Below are positions 51,100-61,500 of a stretch of 64,000 bases of DNA, one piece after another. Positions within the stretch are counted from its first letter, which is position 1. Each line of letters begins with the position of its first letter. The translations under genes and the position numbers were made by a program. Below the pieces are notes generated by a model. The model saw only the letters and a list, made by a program, of their open reading frames with translations, searched no databases and had not been told where the DNA came from. This stretch comes from Margaritispora aquatica (lineage: Eukaryota; Ascomycota; Leotiomycetes; Helotiales; Discinellaceae): contig VJWN01000001.1 of the NCBI GenBank assembly GCA_007644065.1, positions 1,626,340 through 1,690,339 of the forward strand, written 5' to 3'.

Positions 51100-52079
51100 A
51101 CAAGAACGAAACCATAACTACCAACTTCTGGTGGGTAGTTTGAGGCACCTTGTGACACCTTTCAACCTTGCCGGTGCACAATACCAAGCAAGTTTTTGAA
51201 CGCAGAACTTCTATTCAAGACTTATTATGCATCCATCTGCCGACGGTAGTTGTTTCGGGATTATAATGCAAGTGATGTGGCATGCCCTGTACGGCCCAGT
51301 ACGCGTATCTATACAGGAAGATCTTATACATTTTCGCTAGCTTCATATAGCATTTTTAAAAAGCAACAGCAGTCAAACGTCATAGACACTAGGAGGAATC
51401 TACGCAAGAAAAAGAAATTCATAGCTAATATCAAAGCAATACAGGAGCAGACAACATACTTCTTACAGTGGCACTCGATTCCGGCTTCCTCTTTTGAAAC
51501 TCTCTACTTCTATTTGAGCCACACTATCAAGACCTTGAGTTCAGCGCCAGGATTATTCAAGTTAGTGGTTCTTTTCATTTCAGTTATTGACCTCTGTATC
51601 CTGTACTTTTCATGACCATGACACCTACCTGGAAGGAGTTACTCCCAACACAATGGCACCGAATCTTACGATATAATTGATATCATAATCCCTACTAACG
51701 TTAATTCCTACATACCGAAACGCCCTGTGTGCAAGCAAAAGTGGTAGGTACTCTAACTTGGAGCATCTTCAATTTTGTACATATTTTAATATGTCCTATT
51801 TTCTTATAAAAAAGAGAATGAAATAGTTGTGTTTAATAGCCACTCCCAAACACTCTGAACTCCTCCTACAAGAAAATCAAGTTCACATTGCCGCCCTCGC
51901 GCTTAATATGCAACAGGTCACTTTTTATAATAAAACGAAATTCCTCTACCACCGCTCTACTCCCGATCTCCTACTACCCCTAGTAATTATAGCGGAGTCT
52001 TATCTGAGCTTAAGGCCTACCACTCCTCAGGAAATCATCATTGGTAGAGTAGACGCTGATCATCTTCTCCTCCTCGTTC
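50960..52079. other. Intergenic between convergent genes
   Basis: Contains the GT microsatellite. ORFs at 51250-51615 and 51827-52156 lack ATG starts and recognisable domains. Confidence 0.5.
51051..51097. repeat. (AT)n(GT)n microsatellite
   Basis: Short AT run followed by about 16 GT units, about 100 bp beyond the gamma-glutamyltransferase stop. Confidence 0.95.
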
Positions 52080-52760
52080 CTATGACCCTATCGCGTTTGT
52101 CCGCCTGTTTAAAGGTTGTTGTTCCGGGAAATTTTGTGGAGCCATGTACACGTTGATGAACTGCCGTGGATATTGTATCCAATGCTGCTTTCTCCCAAAG
52201 TGTATCGCAACAAAAATCGCCACAATACCGATGACGCTGCCGATTACAATACCCGCGATGGTAAGTTTGGTCTCTCCGCCAGATTTCGGGGGCTTTGTCG
52301 GTTCTGGTGTCCCAGTAGCTGTGCTCGTCGCAAGTGTCGTCACTCCAGTCCCAGGAGACGGTTGCGTTGACATGGTGGTCGTAGGGGGGGCCGCCGTTAC
52401 CCCACCTGCGTTGGTAAAACAATAGCCAGCCAGAATAGCCGTGGCGATTGGGACCATTTGCCATGCACACTTATTATAGCAATGCTCTGAAATCGAGCTC
52501 CGAAGCTCCACGGACCGGGTTTTGTTGCCACAGATGCAGTTAGCTGCGTTGACTGGGTCACAGTTGTATTTAGTTTTGAAAGCGTCCGAGGGCGTGATCG
52601 CGCATTCGGTTACGCAGTGTGGTGTTGTTTGACTTGCGATAGCGTACTCGGCGACGTCTTGAAAGACGACTTCGGTCGTTGATGTAGCGTATAAGAGGAG
52701 GGTAGTGCTTGAGAGGAGGAATAAAAACATCGGCCATTTCAATGCTAGGAACATGGCCAT
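52080..52760 (-). CDS. CFEM-like membrane-anchored cell-surface protein
   Basis: Intronless, 226 residues. Order: signal peptide (about 1-28, MFLFLLSSTTLLLYATS), Cys-rich ectodomain, Thr/Ser/Pro-rich linker (122-163), one membrane helix (about 166-187, LTIAGIVIGSVIGIVAIFVAIHF) and a 38-residue basic cytoplasmic tail. The ectodomain has eight cysteines at 49, 53, 67, 75, 77, 94, 98 and 114: PHC-x3-C-x13-C-D-x6-C-x-C-x16-C-x3-C-x15-C. This is the CFEM plan (eight Cys, PxC start, CxC, final spacing 15), with two loops slightly longer than the published consensus and an Asp (68) right after the third Cys, near the usual haem-coordinating Asp. CFEM proteins act in haem uptake, cell-wall function or as receptors such as Pth11. 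Here the single helix suggests a surface sensor or anchored binding protein. Confidence 0.8.
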   Translation of the reverse strand: MAMFLALKWPMFLFLLSSTTLLLYATSTTEVVFQDVAEYAIASQTTPHCVTECAITPSDAFKTKYNCDPVNAANCICGNKTRSVELRSSISEHCYNKCAWQMVPIATAILAGYCFTNAGGVTAAPPTTTMSTQPSPGTGVTTLATSTATGTPEPTKPPKSGGETKLTIAGIVIGSVIGIVAIFVAIHFGRKQHWIQYPRQFINVYMAPQNFPEQQPLNRRTNAIGS

Positions 52761-55155
52761 CTCGTGTTGAGGAAAGGGTTCCAGTAAGTAGCTTGAGGTT
52801 TAGTGGTACTAACGCGGTGCGAAGTATGAGGCCAAGTTATGTAGCTTTGAACTTATGGGGCAATTGCAAACGTTAAGGCGTGGAACAGAGGCATTATAAC
52901 TCATGTATAAAGTAGGGCTGTTTGACCATGGCTGTGTTAGCCATCAACTTGCATCTTGAAAAGGCGTGTCTGCCACGTCTTTACTTGGCCATAATGTTTA
53001 CATTTCTTGTCCTAACTAAGCCGCAAGACTTGAAATGTGAACTTGAAATGAGAATGACTGGGTGTCATTGCTCATTTAAAAGAAGGCATCCATTTTCGAT
53101 ACTCAGCCGGTATTTAAATTTGGGACAGCGAATCAGGCTACAGATCTTGACGCCGGAGGTGCACACGATATGCAAGATGTCTACACAGCATACTGTCTGT
53201 GTAACGTTGAGGGCAGGATTCCAAAGGTCAGCCATTAGTTTTAAATACTTTCCGAGGGCCTCTTTTCTCCGACGATGTGAGATACTGTTAGCCTTGGGTA
53301 TTCTCTTCTTTCAAGCACGGCCTGTGATCACGATAATGAAGGGTAGTAAGCGAGACTCTACCACGTTTTGATTCTGACATTGTATATTCGAGGCTCTTTT
53401 AGCAAAGATACTCTTGTGAGGGCTTTACTAGCGCGGTTGCTCATTGCTTCCCTCCATACCTTACATGGAGATAGAACAATTGAGCCGTAGGCCCCGCACA
53501 GCAGTAAACAAAGCATATGGTTAACCACGAAACCTCCTTGGAGAACGCCACAAGTCACTTTGAGGTTCATCTGATATATGATATAATACAATCAAGTCAG
53601 CATAGCTCTAAGTGATATGTTATGTAGAGCACCTCCTTTACTTATTCAGATACTTCACGTATATTATACTTCATCCCTTCCTACTTGCCTAGCTAAATTG
53701 ACTGAGCTATTATGCTATTCCTAAACAAAGAATATTCGCGATGGCAGCCGGTTCCGGTTCCGGTTCCATTAAGCAGCCAGATTCCCTTCTATCTTTTAGG
53801 TTATAATGATGATAAAAAGGTGTTAACAGTATTGACTTTAGTGTTACTTGACGTTGTAGTGTAAATAATGTTAAAGAGTTCACAAAGAGGAAGTCGAAGT
53901 CGAAAGCGATTGTATCACCAACCCACTCAAAAGAAACACAGAATCAGGTTCCGTACGAGGGAGCGTTTCTGTAATAGTACTTTTTGGTCCGTTTGTTGGT
54001 AATGATTGGTTTTTGAGGCCCTGAGATCTTCCCCCCTTTTCGCTTCGCATATTCAGCCACACTGCAACGCCCAAAATGACGTAGTGTCGCTATAGTCGGA
54101 AAACCGTCCTGACCAGGTCACGTATGTTTCGAAATATCCGAGCAAAATGCATTGTTGTTAAGATACAAGCAAGTTGTGGGTCGATATAATAAATGGCCAA
54201 GGTTTAAAAATATAGGTGATGTTACTTCTTGTCCCCTTTGCCAAGATGAAGAAGCTTTTTGTGAGGTTTCTAGGATGAACTCTAAACACTAGATATCAAG
54301 CTTGGTGGTTATCTTGGTTCGAGGTCATCTATCTATCCCTTGACAGGAAATATCTTTCTCGCTCAAGACGAGTCTAGTAACATACCCATCTGACCGATGA
54401 TACAACAGATCAAGTGCTGCTGATGTACAATGTCCATGACCCACAAGATGATGTGCATCTTCGCCAGTCAGGATATGCAGGATGTCTTTGTTTCACTGTG
54501 CCAAGTATTTTGTCCGCCACGGTACCTTTCTAGGGTTACAGGTTGACTTCGATTCATGATCCAGGGAGCTTCCCTTTTTTGTCTAGCACACCTGTTATTT
54601 ACGTCTCAGTACATGCCATCCCACTTCTCTTCTTATCAATATGCCTTCTACCGGCATAATGTATCCACTCCCCAAGTCCCACACTCGAGGCACTACCCGC
54701 TGACCTGAACCCCAGATGCAATGCGCTTGCCCCTCCAAGGTGGTGATCTGCACCAGTTATACCCCTCTATTGATGACGCCGTCTCCTTTGTGTGAGGTTT
54801 GTGCCAGTATCAAGCTTTTGGGAAACCGCTTGCACAGGATTCTGGGTCTAGATAGGTACCACTGCAAGCAAGCAAGCCTGCTCTACTCGTCTTGAAGCTT
54901 GCCTCGTCGTCCACTTCCAACTCCACTGCTACCACAGTTGTTCTTGCCTCCAGCGAGGTCTCCACCTACACAATGCGAATGCGACTTCTGAAAGCTAATG
55001 CAGGTTGCAATACATATATCACATCCTTTTCTCTTTCGTTTGCTTTCTCTCCTCATACCATCTTCATCTCCTCCTTCACTACACCTTGAAAACAACGAAC
55101 CTCTTTCTTATCACTAGCACTTTTGAAAATTTCAACTATTACTACACACTTCAAC
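52761..55155. other. Gene-poor stretch before the aspartic protease
   Basis: 2.4 kb without a supported gene. A 149-codon ORF at 52922-53371 has a hydrophobic start but no family features. A short GGTTCC repeat occurs near 53750-53768. Confidence 0.5.
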
Positions 55156-56575
55156 ATGACTACTCTTCAAGGTCTCCAGAGAATTCAACGAGTTCAGAAC
55201 CCAAAGTATAAGAGATCCGGTCCAAAGTCATACGCATGGCTTCTCCAGAAGTGGGGCTTTGAGCCAACCTTGGAAGGCCCTTACTTCCAGATGCAGAAGA
55301 AGGAACACTCTGGTATCAAAAGTGTCTTTCACAAGTTCTCTGGTAGCAAGTCCAGTACCTATCAAGTTTTGGCCAAGAAGCAACCGACGGGTTCGACAAC
55401 ACAGTCCGGAGAGGTTTCGGCTGATGACATTCAGAATGATGCGGAATATCTGTAGGTACTTTTGTATTGAATTCTGAATGTTGCTAAATCCAACTAGTTG
55501 CCCTGTCACTATCGGTACTCCTGGACAGCAAGTGATGTTGGACTTTGATACCGGTTCTTCGGATCTCTGGGTCTGGTCATCGCTTCTGCCCAAGTCAATC
55601 ACAGCCAAGGCTACCGGTCATGTCATTTTCAACTCCTCCAAATCCAGCACTTTCAAGGCTGCTACAGGCGAAACATGGAAGATTTCCTACGGCGATTCTT
55701 CATCTGCATCAGGATCAGTTGGCACTGACAATGTTACCATTGGAGGACTGACTATTACTGGACAAGCCATCGAGCTCGCATCCAAGATGTCTGCCCAGTT
55801 CATCGAAGGTCAAGGCGATGGACTCTTAGGCTTGGCATGGGGCAATATTAATACCGTGACACCTAAGCAGGTCAAGACTCCAGTTGAGAATATGATTGCC
55901 GAAGCCGCTATCCCCAAGGCATCTGAGCTTTTCACTGCCAATCTCGGTTCGTGGCGCGATGCCAACGAGCCAGACAAGGGAATTAGTTTCTACACTTTCG
56001 GCTATATTGACCAGGACGTTGTTAAGGCATCTGGGCAAGAAATTGCCTGGACTCCAGTCGACAATTCGCAAGGTTTCTGGATGTTCGACTCTACTTCGGC
56101 TACAGTAAATGGAAAGACCGTCCCACAAACTGGCAACACAGCCATTGCTGATACTGGAACCACGCTCGCCTTGGTAGCTGATGCAACTTGCAAGGCAATC
56201 TACGCCGCTATTCCAGGTGCCAAATACGATTCAACTCAGCAAGGTTATCTTTTCCCTTCAAACACGCCTCTCGAAAAATTGCCAGTTATCACTTTCGCTG
56301 TCGGTGGCAAGCAGTTTATCGTTCAAAAGGAAGATTTGGGCTTTGCCGATGCGGGAAATGGAATGACCTATGGAGGTATTCAGTCTCGAGGTACCATGAC
56401 TTTCGATATTTTGGGCGATACCTTCCTGAAGGGTATCTATGCTGTAAGTGTTATTAATGTCGGGTGGTTGTAGAAGTCGCTAATGATTCTGTAGATTTTT
56501 GATCAAGGCAATGTCCGCTTTGGCGCCGTTCAGCGCCCAGAGACTGAGCAGAATATCTCTGCTCCTCCTGCTTAG
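55156..56575 (+). CDS. A1 aspartic protease without signal peptide (penicillopepsin-like)
   Basis: Pepsin-family endopeptidase, 440 residues, from exons 55156-55451, 55498-56443 and 56495-56575. Active-site Asp116 lies in DFDTGSSDLWVWSS and Asp317 in AIADTGTTLALV; the flap tyrosine is in WKISYGD. C-terminal LGDTFLKGIYAIFDQGNVRFG is complete once the last intron is removed. The N-terminal 98 residues form a propeptide-like region (IQRVQNPKYKRSGPKSYAWLLQKWG), but there is no hydrophobic signal sequence. The nearest upstream in-frame ATG (55123) adds only MKISTITTHFN, and I found no upstream exon that would supply one. It is therefore either exported without a classical signal or intracellular. 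Very few cysteines, as in other fungal members. Confidence 0.93.
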
Positions 56576-57810
56576 ATGTTGATCAAGTTGAATGAGGAAC
56601 AGCAGGGCTTTAGATGAATGATTGCATGGAACGAATTTGACGATTTGGATTGGGATGGGCATGCATGACTGGGTTCACGGATTGGGCTGCTCTTTTTTCT
56701 TTGACGTGACACAATAGTTTTGGTTAGACTTTTGGGTAGTAATGATATTGATATACTTCAATCATCTGTGCTATACTTGCTTCATATCATCGCCTAGGTA
56801 CCCATTATAGTTGGTCAAACGTGTAAATCACATGACATTGCTTAAGCGGGGTGCAGGAGGTGTCTGCTCATTCAGCTGAAAAGCATATGAATTCTCACCT
56901 ATCAAAATCATCAATGCCGGCGCCCAGACAGGGTCAAACCTGGTCTTACGCAACGCCACCAAAAGCTGAATTGGGAGTTAATCGTACGCATTGAGCCGAA
57001 GATCATCGGTAAGGTTGGATGGAGCTTTTAATAGCAACCTCACACCTATATTTTCTCTCATTCAGGGAAATATGATTTCTATGTGGTTGTACCCTAAGGG
57101 ATAGAAAGATTCTTGGTATACGCAGTCAAGACTAGCAACAGTGTATGATGATGATGATGATAAATAATGCTTTAAGAAGCAATTGACTTTGATGTATAGT
57201 AAGTAGCTTGTGACATGTAAGCTTTTTCGGCCAAGACCAAGACACTGCACTGGCGAGACTGGGTGGTGAGAAACATGCCCCCCCTGAGCCTGCCTGAAAG
57301 TGTATCGGTAACCCCTCGATATTCTCATCCCAAAATGATCAAAAAAGATCGTTACTGTACCTCCGTACGCATCGGACGATCCACTCTCTTGGGACAGACA
57401 CAGATATTGGCGGGTAATGCTGGTAAAAGTTCGTGCCGTCTGATCTTGATTCTTAATATTGGTATAGTAGGTGAATGTTGGTCTTTCGTCAACATTATAC
57501 TTAGAATAAGTATTTCCAGTTCTTCTTTTCTCTCACCACCTTTTTCTTGTCGAGGTCTCACGAGCACTGAAAATTTCCTGTAAGGTACATTTTTTCCTGT
57601 AACGCAAACTGCTGCCGTGTTCCAATGTCTCAGCCAGAATAAGCCACCAACTTTCTTCTCCCACAAGCTTTGTACGAGGCGCCTCCCCTATCCACGAGGA
57701 CTTGCCCCCTCAAGAGGAGCTCTTTGTCCTCTTGACCACACGAAAGTCAATCGTCATTACAATCCTTTAATTCCGACTCGATTAGACGACCAAAGGCCCT
57801 ATCCGCCACC
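56576..57810. other. Intergenic
   Basis: 3' flank of the protease and promoter of the exchanger gene. A short (ATG)n run lies at about 57146-57160. No gene or RNA recognised. Confidence 0.5.
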
Positions 57811-59165
57811 ATGGTCGACGTAGATGGCATTGCGTTCAACATCGCCGCCTTCATTGGCGGCCTGTTCATCCTTGAGTTTGGCGCGGATAAGTTTGTGGAT
57901 CATACGGCGAAGGTGGCAGCCAGGTTGAGGATACCGCCTACGTTGATTGCGCTGCTGACTGCTGGTGCGGAGTGGGAAGAGGTTTGTTACATGCCCCTCT
58001 CTAGTGCTAGGTAATAAATAGCTAACGACGATAATAGTTGGCAGTGGTGATCGCCTCGATATCTCAAGCCCAATCTCCTCTCGCACTGGGCAATATCCTC
58101 GGCTCCTCCATTTCCAACATTCTGGGTGCTTTCTCACTTGGCCTGATCTTCTCCCCCACACCAACTATAACGTTTGACCGCTCTGCCAAAATTTACACAG
58201 GCGTACTCTTAGGCCTCACGACTTTCTTTTCGATATTCATCTTGTTCTTCGAACAGCTGGGGAGATTCGGAGGAGCAGTGCTGATTGGCACATTTGTGGT
58301 GTATATTATTTCCATAGCGTGGGCTATATACAAGGGCATTGTCGCAGCGCCTGTGGACTCGGATTCAGATAGTGATTCTGATTCTGATTCCTCGGACTCG
58401 GATTCTAGCTCGGATTCAGATGGCGATGAAGAATCATCCATCCCGCTCAAATCCCAAAAATCAGCATCCAAATCCCACCTCCTACCACCTTCCCGACCCG
58501 GGTCCAGCGCAAGCAACGCCACCACGCTCCACGACCACGAAAGCAGCCCCAACTCCTCCCCCTCCACCAAGGAATTCGCACCCCTCCCCACCTCTGACCT
58601 CGCGCCCGAGATCTTCGAAGACGCCGAATCCCAGCCCCTCACCCGCCCGGAATTCGACACCATCTCCTTGTCCTCGCCTCCTTTCCCTACACAAAAGTCA
58701 TCAAATAGCCACAGCACGCCCTACCACCTCGCGCACCTGCTCCTCGGTCTCCTCGCCCTCTCGCTCTCGGGCTATATCCTCTCTCACACGCTCTCAACAC
58801 TCTCCACGCTCCTCTCCCTCTCCTCTACCATCCTAGGCACCACGCTCCTCAGTCTCGCGACCACATTGCCTGAGAAACTCATCTCGATTTTGTCGTCGCG
58901 GCGGGGTGAGCACGGCATCGTGATTGCGAACACGGCCGGCTCGAATATCTTCCTCGTCACGCTGTGTGCGGGTGTCTTGTTCTGTGCGGGCGATTTAGCG
59001 GCCTTGCAGGGCAGTGCGACATTGTTTGAGGTCGGCTGTATGTGGGGGTGCAGTGTAGTGCTGTTTGGGATTGTGGTGCTAGGCGGGACGAGGTGGATGG
59101 GTTGGGGGCTGCTCGTTGCATATGCGGCGTTTTTGGTTGCTGAGTTTACGGTTGATAGGCGGTAG
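57811..59165 (+). CDS. CaCA-family sodium/calcium exchanger-like transporter
   Basis: Membrane cation antiporter with two inverted five-helix halves. Exons 57811-57981 and 58038-59165 (donor GTTTGT, acceptor AATAG, in frame) give 432 residues. The first alpha repeat reads ALLTAGAEWEELAVVIASISQAQSPLALGNILGSSISNILGAF (residues 48-90 in parts), the second SLATTLPEKLISILSSRRGEHGIVIANTAGSNIF. The second keeps the P-E-K pair and GSN motif; the first has AEWEEL where TSLPEL is usual, so the Pro is missing but Glu is kept. The central cytoplasmic loop carries a 26-residue Asp/Ser repeat (about 166-190) and a Ser/Pro-rich region, likely an ion-binding or phosphorylated regulatory loop. Resembles YrbG/YDL206W-type exchangers; ion preference not known. 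Confidence 0.88.
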
Positions 59166-59710
59166 GGACGTGATGGATGAGTGAGAGTGTGTGTGGGCAG
59201 GTGGGATAAGGAAAGGCAGCATGGAAATCTGGAGTAGGTCATTATACTAGACGCGCAAGCAGTTTCTTTTGTATATTATAGGGTGGTGTGAAAAGGCGTT
59301 CTTTCATCCGCTTTGGAGCACGGGGAGTAAAGGCACATGTACGATTCCGCATTTTATTCGGCGTTTTGGGGGTGAGTGTAGAGAAGGAGAGAATGATAGG
59401 AGACAAATACTTGTATGTATTACAATCATAGCTTTCTTAAGTAAATAGAACAACAAATCTACTATATAGTATGTAATTTGTTTTCCACAAAGAATTGTCT
59501 ACTCTTTGTTAGTGCCTATAAAATCTAGTATAAATGAAGCGTAAGTAAGTAAGTGCATGTCTCTTCTCTCAATTTCCAATGACCTCTTGCAGATCAATTG
59601 ATACAGACACCATTCGCTAAGTTTATATTAGACTTAGTCAAGTCCTTGCCTAGATTATTCCCAGACATCTTTCGGGATGAGATTTCTGTCTGCTAACTGC
59701 AAAGAAAGAC

Positions 59711-59782
59711 AAACTGGAACGACAAAATAAACTGGAACGACAAAATAAACTGGAACGACAAAATAAACTGGAACGACAAAAT
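59711..59782. repeat. Four perfect copies of an 18-bp tandem repeat
   Basis: Unit AAACTGGAACGACAAAAT, four exact copies end to end, in intergenic DNA between the exchanger and the peptide-precursor gene. The perfect identity suggests recent expansion. Confidence 0.95.
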
Positions 59783-61345
59783 GAAAAAGGTAATTCAGTA
59801 ATCACAAGCTGTAAGATCTTTCCTTCTTTCGCACTGGCATAGGACCACCCCAAATACCAGCGGCTAGGTAGCTAATGCTATTTACACTTGACGTATGCTG
59901 CATGTCGTGTGCAACCAACCCTCCACCGCATAATAAGGCAATCTTACATGTATATCTCCCATTTCAAACCACGTACTTTCGCTTGACCATCCCACTCAAA
60001 ACCGACACCAATCAAACACTCCGAAAATCAACACCCCCAAATAGACCTATACATGTAAATAACTAAACCACAAAACAATCATGTATCATGTCCTCCTCCT
60101 CCTCCTCGGAATAGCATACACCCGAAGAGAGAGGCAGGACGGAAGGGGCGTATAAGGAGTTCGAATCTAAATAAGGCGTTGGCTGACGATTACATAAGAC
60201 AAAAGGAGGCCTTCGTGGCTTTCGCTTAGTTCCTCATTGGCAAGACGACGCGGCGCGGATGCAGTGGCAGAGGAGGACGAATTGAATTGGTTATCACAGC
60301 AAATTCATAGATATGATGCAGAGAACCCTACTTGCCTGGATATCGAATTATCTTGTACATCTGCCCTGTGCCCTGTAGGCTTGGAAGTGAGTGAGGCGCG
60401 AAAGGAGCTGGGGAGGTACGTAAGTAGGTAAGGTAATGTAGTGTTACCTAAGCGAGACCCCTCAAAAGGGGCCAAAAACCACGGCGCAGCGTTCTTCCAC
60501 GCCATGTCTTCTCTCTCTGTCTCTCGCTATTTGCTTATTTGGGAAATCCGAGGCCTTTCTGCTTAACAACTATGGAGATGAAAAGGGAAGGTAGGAAGCA
60601 ACGAGGGAGGTAGGGAGGGGAGTGTTTCATGAATACCATGGTTTTGGGTGCTGGTTGCTTAGTCCTCTGAGACAGGGCTTGGCGGTGTGTAGATCCCCCA
60701 AGCTTCGACGTGGAACAGGGAAGAACTTCAACGCGAGGAAGGCTAAGGTAGAGAACTCGCGAATTATTATACGGATATTGAGAGTTGGTTGGTTTGTGAC
60801 TGAATTGTGCGGAGACGAATTCGTTCGAAATTCGAAATTAGAAAGCTTCACCTAAGCTTGAATTTCATTCAAATTGAAATCCCTCTCACTCGTGCACTCC
60901 AAAGCATACCCAACTCACAATACACCACTAGTCTACGCTGCCCCCACGTTCTCTTCCTCTCTCTCACCCTGAAGGCACTCCTTTGTCATCACTCCTACAT
61001 GACTAACCACCGCGTCGCGACAAGCCTCCTGAGCACGCAACAACACCATTGGGTCAATTTCGCGAGGTGCTTTCCGCTCCCGCAGCATGGAGTAGCACAA
61101 GATCTGTAGCGGGGTGAGTAAGCACGCCTTTGGGGTCGGAACTGGGTTTTCGGGTTCTGGTTTGGGATGACGACATGGGGACAGAAGTGAGGTGATGTGA
61201 TGTGGGATGTGATGGGGAGGGGAGACGAGAAGATGGTTGTGTTGCACTAGGTGGGTGGTACTGGGTTGAGTTGTACTTGCGTGAGGGGGAGGGAAAGGGA
61301 AGTAGGAGGAGAAAGAGATGCCAGGCTGGTGTGAGAGGAAGGAGG

Positions 61346-61351
61346 TATAAA
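61346..61351 (+). promoter_or_regulatory. TATA box of the peptide-precursor gene
   Basis: TATAAA lies 150 bp before the start codon. It is followed by a long C/T/A-rich leader (61390-61500) ending CCACCAACAAAATGG, the pyrimidine-rich type of leader common in strongly expressed fungal genes. Placement is plausible but not proven. Confidence 0.5.
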
Positions 61352-61500
61352 GAAGGCCACGTCGTCGTTAAGTTTTTGACTTTCGACAGCAGGCTTGAGA
61401 AATTCACTTCATTCAGTCTATACCCTGCTTAACGCACAACACGACACATTACATCCATCTCAAACTCGCATACCTCCTCACCTCACCATCCACCAACAAA

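Larger units (their letters stand above)
59166..61500. other. Intergenic, upstream of the secreted peptide precursor
   Basis: 2.3 kb without a supported gene. It contains the 18-bp tandem repeat, a CCT/TCC run near 60089-60107, and the promoter of the precursor gene at its end. Confidence 0.5.

Noticed and set aside
52922..53371. 149-codon plus-strand ORF with a hydrophobic N-terminal segment
   Set aside because: No signal-peptide cleavage pattern, domain or supporting context; probably chance.
54974..55089. Short ORF as a possible signal-peptide exon of the aspartic protease
   Set aside because: No donor/acceptor pair was found that joins it in frame to the protease, and it is not a good signal sequence.
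56918..56985. tRNA-like stretch (GGTTTGACC on the minus strand) next to a GC-rich palindromic end
   Set aside because: T-arm resemblance only; acceptor stem, anticodon and D-arms do not pair into a cloverleaf.
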